From: CAZXWK01 sp964644675
Lineage (GTDB): Bacteria > Actinomycetota > Coriobacteriia > Anaerosomatales > JAAXUF01
NCBI GenBank assembly: GCA_964644675.1
Contig: CAZXWK010000072.1
Coordinates: forward strand, 1-6,656
Direction of reading: 5' to 3'
Length of the DNA: 6,656 nt
In this document: piece by piece, positions 1-5,165 of the stretch
How the letters are laid out: each line of letters begins with the position of its first letter
How positions within the stretch are numbered: position 1 is the first letter of the stretch
Notes under the pieces: model-generated
Seen by the model: the letters and a program-made list of their open reading frames with translations, nothing else
The model's database searches: none
What the model was told of the DNA's origin: nothing
Translations under genes and position numbers: made by a program

Positions 1-680
1 GCGTGGAACCCCGTCTCCACGTGACTCCCGTCGCAGAACGGCTTGTTCTTCGACTTGCCGCAGCGGCAGAGCGTCATCCGGTTGCGCACCTCGTACGGCT
101 CGCCGTCGGCCGACTCGACCTGGATCCCGCCGCGGACCCACAGCGGGCCGCTCACGTGCTTCTCGGGATCGCTGATGAAGCCGATCGAGGGCTCGAGCTC
201 GGGCTCGAGGAACTCGCCGGTCTCCTTGTCGACCGCGGTGTAGCGGCCGGAGGGGCAGAGCGCGCCCTCGATTCGGACGATCTGCTCGGCCTCCTCGGAG
301 TCCTCGTTCACGCGGTGCCAGGCGGCGCCGGCGCGGTGGCAGAAGCGGGCCTCGGCGCAGAGCGAGGGGTCGTCGGCGAGGCCGATGCGCGGGCCTTCGA
401 CGACCTCGCAGCGCTCGGCATAGGTGTCGAGCGGCGCGGTCTCGGTGCCGTTGAAGCCGACGATCGCGTGGGAGCCGTCGCAGAAGGGCTTGGCGTCCGA
501 CTGGCCGCAGCGGCACAGGCCGCACGACTCGCGCTGCGGGACCGCGATGTCGGCGGACCACTCGAGCGACTCGCCGTCCTCGTCGGTGACGATCGTCTGG
601 CGCGAGAACGGAATCCCGCCGCTGACCAGATACGGGCCGTTCTTCGAGACCCTGATGCGCATGCCGTCCGCTGGCTTCAT
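1..680 (-). CDS. CDGSH - Fer4_19-like - CDGSH iron-sulfur protein, 3' end cut by window edge
   Basis: The visible part is 226 complete codons from ATG 678-680, and the stop lies beyond the left edge. Two full CDGSH signatures (CxCGxSxxxPFCDGSH) are seen. The first has ligands C56, C58, C67 and H71; the second has C205, C207, C216 and H220. In this family the three Cys and one His hold a 2Fe-2S cluster. Each signature is preceded by a similar strand-like segment (GPYLVSGGI from residue 15, GPLWVRGGI from residue 178), so the halves look like an internal duplication. Between them lie C91, C108, C114 and C142, the last in CPSG. The C-x5-C ... CPSG spacing resembles the Fer4_19/YjdI mono-cluster domain, so a third cluster is plausible. 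No signal peptide or membrane segment is seen, so a cytosolic redox or Fe-S transfer role is likely; the substrate is unknown. The start is chosen for GAGGAG six bases upstream; Met7 is a weaker alternative. It diverges from the helix-turn-helix gene. Confidence 0.93.
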   Translation of the reverse strand, partial: MKPADGMRIRVSKNGPYLVSGGIPFSRQTIVTDEDGESLEWSADIAVPQRESCGLCRCGQSDAKPFCDGSHAIVGFNGTETAPLDTYAERCEVVEGPRIGLADDPSLCAEARFCHRAGAAWHRVNEDSEEAEQIVRIEGALCPSGRYTAVDKETGEFLEPELEPSIGFISDPEKHVSGPLWVRGGIQVESADGEPYEVRNRMTLCRCGKSKNKPFCDGSHVETGFH

Positions 681-686
681 GCGTCA

Positions 687-692
687 CTCCTC
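687..692 (-). promoter_or_regulatory. Shine-Dalgarno for the CDGSH gene
   Basis: On the minus strand this reads GAGGAG, six bases before the ATG at 680. It is a near-ideal ribosome binding site and decides the start in favour of residue 1 rather than the downstream Met7. Confidence 0.8.
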
Positions 693-741
693 GTCACGCC
701 GCCCGCGCGAGCGGCCGCGGCTTCTCCCTGCTGATAGCCCG

Positions 742-747
742 ATTGTA
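742..747 (-). promoter_or_regulatory. candidate -10 box for the CDGSH gene
   Basis: On the minus strand this reads TACAAT, five of six matches to the sigma-70 -10 consensus and one of the few AT-richer spots in the gap. It lies about 60 bp upstream of the CDGSH start. I see no good TTGACA-like -35 at 16-18 bp spacing, so the promoter is weak, activator-dependent, or not real. The same bases overlap TTGTAC (743-748) on the plus strand. Confidence 0.4.
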
Positions 748-772
748 CCGCTCGGCGACGGGGCGGCTGCGC

Positions 773-778
773 TACACT
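773..778 (+). promoter_or_regulatory. candidate -10 box for the helix-turn-helix gene
   Basis: TACACT on the plus strand lies 49 bp before the GTG start and 36 bp before the ribosome binding site, which fits a short leader. The only TTG-type -35 candidate (TTGTAC, 743-748) is 24 bp away, which is too far for a standard sigma-70 promoter. The call rests on the -10 match and its position alone. Confidence 0.35.
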
Positions 779-813
779 CGGCACACGAGCCGCACAGGGG
801 CGCGGCGGATTCC

Positions 814-821
814 GAGGGGAG
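814..821 (+). promoter_or_regulatory. Shine-Dalgarno for the helix-turn-helix gene
   Basis: GAGGGGAG ends five bases before the GTG at 827. It decides the start: the reading frame is open further upstream to 743, but no comparable ribosome binding site precedes any earlier start codon, and the longer frame would run through the likely promoter. Confidence 0.8.
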
Positions 822-826
822 TTGCA

Positions 827-1273
827 GTGGCGAAGGCCAAGCAGCAGGCCGCACCGCAGGGCACCAGCGTGAAGCAGGCGGCCGCCGACCTGGGCGTCGC
901 GCCGTCGTGGGTCCGCCAGCAGATCGCCTCGGGCGCCATCTCGCCGGCTCGGACCGGCAGCAAGCGCAACGGCCGCTTCACCCTCACCGCCGAGGAGATC
1001 GAGACCCTGCGCCAGCTCGCCGCCGCCGACCCCGCGACCGGCGGTCCCGCCGCGCTGGCGCGCGTCACGCAGCTCGAGGCCGAGCGCGCCAACCTGCTCG
1101 CGCAGGTCGCGTGGGAGCGCGCGATCGCGCAGGAGCAGCAGAAGGCGCTCGAGACCGAGCGCGCCCGCGCCGAGCGCCTCGCCGCCGACCTCGACGCGCA
1201 GCGCGCGCGGATCGAGCAGCTCAAGGCGCTCACCGCGTGGGACCGGGTGCTCGGGCGGCACAAGGCGATCTAG
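827..1273 (+). CDS. small helix-turn-helix protein with C-terminal coiled coil
   Basis: The protein has 148 residues, starts at GTG 827 and ends at TAG 1271-1273. After a short basic, Gln/Ala-rich N-terminus, residues 13-45 resemble a MerR/excisionase-type (HTH_17-like) helix-turn-helix: SVKQAAADLGVAPSWVRQ is the helix-turn-helix core. It is followed by a basic stretch (SKRNGRF, 45-51) that may be the wing, and by LTAEEIETLRQLA, which fits the region after the wing in such domains. A Pro/Gly-rich break (69-75) leads into a long, heptad-like Arg/Glu/Leu/Ala helix (about 76-133), which predicts a dimerising coiled coil. It probably binds DNA as a dimer; the target is unknown, although the divergent CDGSH gene and its own promoter are the obvious candidates. 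It has no enzymatic domain, signal peptide or membrane segment. I do not recognise a named family for the whole protein. Its stop codon overlaps that of the convergent transporter gene. Confidence 0.82.
   Translation: MAKAKQQAAPQGTSVKQAAADLGVAPSWVRQQIASGAISPARTGSKRNGRFTLTAEEIETLRQLAAADPATGGPAALARVTQLEAERANLLAQVAWERAIAQEQQKALETERARAERLAADLDAQRARIEQLKALTAWDRVLGRHKAI
1270..1273. other. CTAG shared by two convergent stop codons
   Basis: The helix-turn-helix gene ends with TAG at 1271-1273 on the plus strand. The transporter ends with TAG at 1272-1270 on the minus strand. The palindrome CTAG serves both, so the genes overlap by four bases and no intergenic terminator is possible. Confidence 0.95.
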
Positions 1274-3015
1274 TCGCGGAGCTGCTCGGCTTCCGCGGCG
1301 TTCGCGAGCTCTTCCTCGTCCTCCCAGTCGATCCACTCGACCTCGGTCGAGTGCACGTAGTCGTGCACGGCGCTGCCCAGCGTCGGGAACAGCATGTCCT
1401 CGCCCACCAGCTCCAGGATCCCGTAGCGGCGCAGCTGCTCGGCGACCGGGTGCTTGAGCTCGGCGAACCCGAACTCGATGCCGTCCTCCTGCAGCTCCTT
1501 GATGATGGCGGTCAGCGTGTCGGCGGCGGTCGTGTCGACGTCGGTGATCGGCTCGGCGGCGATGACGACGCGGTGCAGCGTGTCGCCCTCGGCCTCTACG
1601 AGTGCGTCGAGGCGCTTGTGGAAGATGGCGGCGTTCGCGAAGAAGAGCGGGGCGTCGAAACGCCAGAGCAGCAGGCCGGGGACCTGGCGGGCCTCCGTGA
1701 AGTCGCCGACGTCGTGGTAGCCCTTCACGCCGGGTGCGCGGCCCAGGACCGCGTCGTGCGGCCACCACTGCCGGCGCATGAAGTTCAGGACCGAGAGCGC
1801 CACCGCGACGAACACGCCGGGCAGCACGCCCAGCAGCACCACGCCGAGAAACGAGATGATCGAGAGCCAGAACTCGGTGCGGCGCAGGCCCCACAGCCGC
1901 CAGGTGCCGCGCACGTCGGCCATCCCGATACCGGCGTCGATGATGACGGCGCCCAAGACCGAGAGCGGCAGCGGCCCCAGCAGCCCGGGCGCCGCGACGA
2001 GCAGCACGCCGATCGCGATCGCCGCGACCAGACCGGCTGCCTGCGTCTTGGCACGCGCCGAGGCGTTCGTCGCTGAGCGGCTCGAGCTCGCGCTCACGGG
2101 GAAGCCCTGGAACAGCCCGGCGGCCGCGTTCGCGATGCCCAGCGCGGCGAACTCCTCGTTCGCGTCCACGGCCCCGCTCTTGCGCGCCGCGAGCGCTTGC
2201 GAGAGCACGCTCGTGTCCGTGAGCGCGATGACCGCGATGCCCAGCGCGCCGCCGGCGAGCTCGATGGCTTCTCGGAAGCCGACCATCGGCAGCCGGAACG
2301 TCGGCAGCCCCTGCGGGAGCATCCCGAGCGTCTTCACGCCCTGCTCGGAGAGGCCCATCGCGCTGCTCACCACGAGCGCTCCGACAACCGCGATCAGCGC
2401 GCCCGGCACCTTGGGCGCGAACGCGCGCAACACCAGGATGACCGCGAGTGCGCCGGCACCGATCGCCACCGTCGCCGGGTTCGTCGCTCCGACCCCGCGG
2501 GCGATCGCGACCACGCGCTCCTGCACCGCGTCGCCCGACGCCGAGATCCCCAGGATCTTGGGCAGCTGGCTCACCACCACCACGACGGCGATGCCGTTGA
2601 GGTAGCCGATGCGCACGGGCTTGGCGAGCAGGTCGGTGATGAAGCCGAGCCGCCCCAGCCCCACCACCAGGCACATCGCGCCGACGATGAGCGCGAGCAT
2701 GCTCGCGAGCACGATGCGGCGCCCGGGGTCGGCGAGCGCGAGCGGCACGATCGTCGCCGCGACCAGCGGGGCGATCGAGGAGTCCGGGCCCATGACGAGC
2801 GCCCGCGACGGCCCGAAGACCGTGTAGGCCACGAGCGGCAGGATGCTCGCGTACAGGCCGTAGACGGCCGGCAGCCCCGAGAGCTCGGCGTACGCCATGC
2901 CAGCCGGCACGCACACGGCGGCGAGCACGATTCCCGCGAGCACGTCTCGGCCCAGCCACGCCGGCTGGTAGCCGCGCAGCGACCGCAGACCGGGGAACCG
3001 CAGCCAGGCGTTCAT
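1270..3015 (-). CDS. SulP-family inorganic anion transporter with STAS domain
   Basis: This is a 581-residue inner-membrane permease of the SulP/SLC26 family, which carries sulfate, bicarbonate or related anions, often with Na+ or H+. The N-terminus (FPGLRSLRGYQPAWLGRDVL, then the PAGMAYAELSGLP and YGLYASILP segments, about 7-60) is the classic SulP signature. Many hydrophobic helices follow to about residue 412. The conserved core loop ANAAAGLFQGFPVSASSSRS lies at about 295-314. A cytoplasmic STAS domain spans about 440-555 (LLLWRFDAPLFFANA at 448-462, ITDVDTTAADTL at 490-501). The protein ends in an acidic tail (WIDWEDEEEL, 561-570). Length is typical. The sequence does not settle the transported ion. 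The ATG at 3015 lies 9 bp after the kinase stop; AGGG, overlapping that stop, is a modest ribosome binding site, so translation may depend on coupling. It is the last gene of the ppx-ppk-sulP unit. One oddity: the loop usually ending in NxxAGAKT has Arg321 in place of Gly. Confidence 0.95.
   Translation of the reverse strand: MNAWLRFPGLRSLRGYQPAWLGRDVLAGIVLAAVCVPAGMAYAELSGLPAVYGLYASILPLVAYTVFGPSRALVMGPDSSIAPLVAATIVPLALADPGRRIVLASMLALIVGAMCLVVGLGRLGFITDLLAKPVRIGYLNGIAVVVVVSQLPKILGISASGDAVQERVVAIARGVGATNPATVAIGAGALAVILVLRAFAPKVPGALIAVVGALVVSSAMGLSEQGVKTLGMLPQGLPTFRLPMVGFREAIELAGGALGIAVIALTDTSVLSQALAARKSGAVDANEEFAALGIANAAAGLFQGFPVSASSSRSATNASARAKTQAAGLVAAIAIGVLLVAAPGLLGPLPLSVLGAVIIDAGIGMADVRGTWRLWGLRRTEFWLSIISFLGVVLLGVLPGVFVAVALSVLNFMRRQWWPHDAVLGRAPGVKGYHDVGDFTEARQVPGLLLWRFDAPLFFANAAIFHKRLDALVEAEGDTLHRVVIAAEPITDVDTTAADTLTAIIKELQEDGIEFGFAELKHPVAEQLRRYGILELVGEDMLFPTLGSAVHDYVHSTEVEWIDWEDEEELANAAEAEQLRD
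1334..1368 (+). terminator. two overlapping perfect hairpins, candidate terminator for the helix-turn-helix gene
   Basis: Two perfect inverted repeats lie side by side. CACTCGAC (1334-1341) pairs with GTCGAGTG (1346-1353) around CTCG. GTGCACG (1351-1357) pairs with CGTGCAC (1362-1368) around TAGT. They share bases 1351-1353, so full formation of one competes with the other. They begin 61 bp past the stop of the plus-strand helix-turn-helix gene and have no T tract, so a standard intrinsic terminator is not shown. U-less hairpins have been proposed to terminate in high-GC actinobacteria. On the minus strand they fall inside the last codons of the transporter, so they should not terminate that transcript. 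They could also be chance repeats in GC-rich coding DNA. Confidence 0.3.
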
Positions 3016-3024
3016 CGCTCGGCC

Positions 3025-5154
3025 CTACGTGCCGCGTCTGGTGGAGGCCTCCATGAGCACCTCTTGCGAGTCCACCACCGGCTCGTCCTCGGCGCGTTCC
3101 ACCCGCGCGTACGTCCCGTCGCCGCGCATCACGCGGCACTTCACGTTGTCGCGCAGGTACGTCTCGAGGATCTCGTGGCGCAGCCGCTGGCGCAGCAGCG
3201 TGTCCTCGACCGGCACCAGGATCTCGACGCGGCGGTCGAGGTTGCGGCGCATGAGGTCCGCGCTGCCGATCAGGACCGTGGGGTCGCCGGCGTTCTCGAA
3301 GTAGTAGATCCGCGTGTGCTCGAGGAAGCGGCCGACGATGCTGGTCACGCGGATCGTCTCGGACAGGCCGGGGATGCCCGGGCGCAGCACGCACATGCCG
3401 CGGACGATGAGGTCGATCTGCACGCCCGCCTGCGACGCCTCGTAGAGCAGCCGCACCATGAAGCGGTCCACGAGCGAGTTCATCTTCAGGATCATGCGGG
3501 CTTCTCGGCCGGCCGCCGCGTTCTCCATCTCGCGGCGGACCAGCGCCTCGAAGCCTTGGCGGATCGAGACCGGAGCGACCAGGAAGCGCTCGTAGGTGTC
3601 CTGCTCGGCGTAGCCCGTGAGGTAGTTGAAGAGCTCGCTCGCGTCCTCGCCCATGACCTCGTCGGTGATGAGCAGGTCGAGGTCGGTGTATTGCGTCGCG
3701 GTGACCACGTTGTAGTTGCCGGTGCCCAGGTGCAGGTAGCGGCGGATCCGGCCGCCCTCCTTGCGCACGATGAGCGCGATCTTGCTGTGCGTCTTGAGGC
3801 CGAGAACGCCGTAGACCACGTGGACGCCGGCTTCCTCCAGCTTGCGCGCCCAGCCGATGTTGCTCTCCTCGTCGAAGCGCGCCTTGAGCTCGACCAGGAC
3901 CGCGACCTCCTTGCCGTTCTCGGCGGCGTCGAGGAGCGCCTCGACCACCGGGGAGTCGCGACCGACGCGGTAGAGCGTCATCTTGATCGCGAGCACGTCG
4001 GGGTCGGCGGCCGCCTGGCGCAGCATCGCGACGAACGGCTGGAACGAGTCGAACGGGCGGTGGAGCAGGATGTCGCGCTCGCGGACGGCGGCGAACATGT
4101 CGGGCGGCTGCTCGGGGTCCTCGAAGTCGGGCAGCAGCGCCGGGCGGAACGGCTTGTCCTTGAGGTCGGGGCGGTCGATCTTGTAGAGCTCCATGAGGTT
4201 GCTCGCGCCGATGGGCGGCTCGAGCACCAGGATGTCCTCGGGGTCGAGCTTGAGGTTCTCGATGAGGATGTCGCGGATGAACTCGGGCAGGTCGGGCGTG
4301 ACGGTGACGCGCACCACCGAGCCGAACCGGCGCTTGCGCACGCCCTCCTCGATCGTCTCGAGCAGGTCCTCGGCCTCGATCTCCTGGATGGCGATCTCGG
4401 CGTCGCGCGTGACGCGGAACGGGTGCGCCTGCACGACCGTCATCCCCGGGAAGATCGACTCGAGGTGCGCGATGACGACCTCCTCGAGCCAGACGAAGTG
4501 GTGCTCGCGCATGTGCGTGGCCTGGTCGGAGTCGGTCGGGCACGCGGGACCGGCGTCGCCGGGCGCGCAGACCTTCACGAAGCGCGGAAGCGCCTGCGGC
4601 ATCTTCACGCGCGCGAACCGCTCCTCGCCCGCGGGCGTGCGGATGAGGATCGCGAGGTTGAGGCTCAGGTTCGAGATGTGCGGGAACGGCCGCGCCGGGT
4701 CGAAGGCGAGCGGCGTGAGCACCGGGAAGACGTTGCTCTCGAAGTAGTCGTCGGCGCAGGCGCGCTGCGCCTCGTCGAGCTCGTGGTAGCGCATGACGTG
4801 GATGCCCTCGGCGGCGAGCTCGTCGCGCAGCGCCTTGTAGCAGACGCGGCTGCGCATGATGAGCCGCCGCGCGGTGTCGCGGACCAGCTCGAGCTGCTCG
4901 GCGGGGGTGAGGCCGTCCATCGACAGGTCGTGCACGCCCGCCTGCACCTGCTGCTTGAGGCCGGCGATGCGCACCATGTAGAACTCGGCCATGTTCGAGC
5001 TGAAGATCGAGAGGAACTTCACGCGCTCGAGCAGCGGGTTGCTCGGGTCCTCGGCCTCTTCGAGGACGCGGACCTGGAAGTCGAGCAAGCTCAGCTCGCG
5101 GTTCAGGTAGAACTTGTGCGAGTCGAGATCGATCGGCGGGCGGTCGTCGGTCAT
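3025..5154 (-). CDS. ppk1: polyphosphate kinase 1 (EC 2.7.4.1)
   Basis: This 709-residue enzyme reversibly transfers the terminal phosphate of ATP to a growing inorganic polyphosphate chain. The four PPK1 regions are visible: an N-terminal domain (FYLNRELSLLDFQVRVLEEA, 15-34, to FSSNMAEFYMVR, 51-62), a head domain (about 120-320), and two phospholipase-D-like C-terminal domains (about 325-510 and 511-700). From memory of the E. coli enzyme, the residues around the active site appear at a constant offset of 21: H456 in the HxK motif (E. coli H435, the phosphorylated His), H613 (H592), Y489 (Y468), R396 and R426 (R375, R405, Mg2+ site), and R585 (R564). It should therefore be active. Length is typical. 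The start is set by the ATGA overlap with the upstream ppx stop and by GAGGGAG (5159-5165) four bases before it; the open frame extends further upstream but without homology. It is the middle gene of the operon, coupled to ppx. Confidence 0.98.
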   Translation of the reverse strand: MTDDRPPIDLDSHKFYLNRELSLLDFQVRVLEEAEDPSNPLLERVKFLSIFSSNMAEFYMVRIAGLKQQVQAGVHDLSMDGLTPAEQLELVRDTARRLIMRSRVCYKALRDELAAEGIHVMRYHELDEAQRACADDYFESNVFPVLTPLAFDPARPFPHISNLSLNLAILIRTPAGEERFARVKMPQALPRFVKVCAPGDAGPACPTDSDQATHMREHHFVWLEEVVIAHLESIFPGMTVVQAHPFRVTRDAEIAIQEIEAEDLLETIEEGVRKRRFGSVVRVTVTPDLPEFIRDILIENLKLDPEDILVLEPPIGASNLMELYKIDRPDLKDKPFRPALLPDFEDPEQPPDMFAAVRERDILLHRPFDSFQPFVAMLRQAAADPDVLAIKMTLYRVGRDSPVVEALLDAAENGKEVAVLVELKARFDEESNIGWARKLEEAGVHVVYGVLGLKTHSKIALIVRKEGGRIRRYLHLGTGNYNVVTATQYTDLDLLITDEVMGEDASELFNYLTGYAEQDTYERFLVAPVSIRQGFEALVRREMENAAAGREARMILKMNSLVDRFMVRLLYEASQAGVQIDLIVRGMCVLRPGIPGLSETIRVTSIVGRFLEHTRIYYFENAGDPTVLIGSADLMRRNLDRRVEILVPVEDTLLRQRLRHEILETYLRDNVKCRVMRGDGTYARVERAEDEPVVDSQEVLMEASTRRGT

Positions 5155-5165
5155 GCGGCTCCCTC
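5151..5165 (-). promoter_or_regulatory. ATGA stop/start overlap and ribosome binding site for translational coupling
   Basis: On the minus strand the last codons of the exopolyphosphatase gene contain GAGGGAG (5165-5159). Four bases later comes ATGA (5154-5151), in which ATG starts the kinase and TGA stops the phosphatase. Such overlaps usually mean terminating ribosomes re-initiate, so the two opposing enzymes are probably made in linked amounts. Confidence 0.85.

Noticed and set aside
185..215. Repeated CTCGAG/GAGCTC motifs that look like a short repeat
   Set aside because: They encode the acidic LEPELEP stretch of the CDGSH protein with biased Glu/Leu codons; codon use explains them.
3..734. 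A plus-strand open frame of 243 codons antisense to the CDGSH gene
   Set aside because: The opposite strand encodes two perfect CDGSH motifs; the plus-strand translation is Ala/Leu/Arg/Asp-rich without a domain.
743..778. TTGTAC ... TACACT as a complete sigma-70 promoter
   Set aside because: The spacing is 24 bp rather than about 17, so only the -10 candidate is kept, at low confidence.
743..826. Longer N-terminus for the helix-turn-helix protein from a TTG at 743
   Set aside because: It would run through the likely -10 box and lacks a ribosome binding site, whereas GTG 827 has GAGGGGAG at ideal spacing.
424..2076. A plus-strand open frame of 550 codons crossing the promoter gap and the helix-turn-helix gene
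   Set aside because: It spans three unrelated real features in a different frame and its translation is low-complexity Arg/Ala/Asp.
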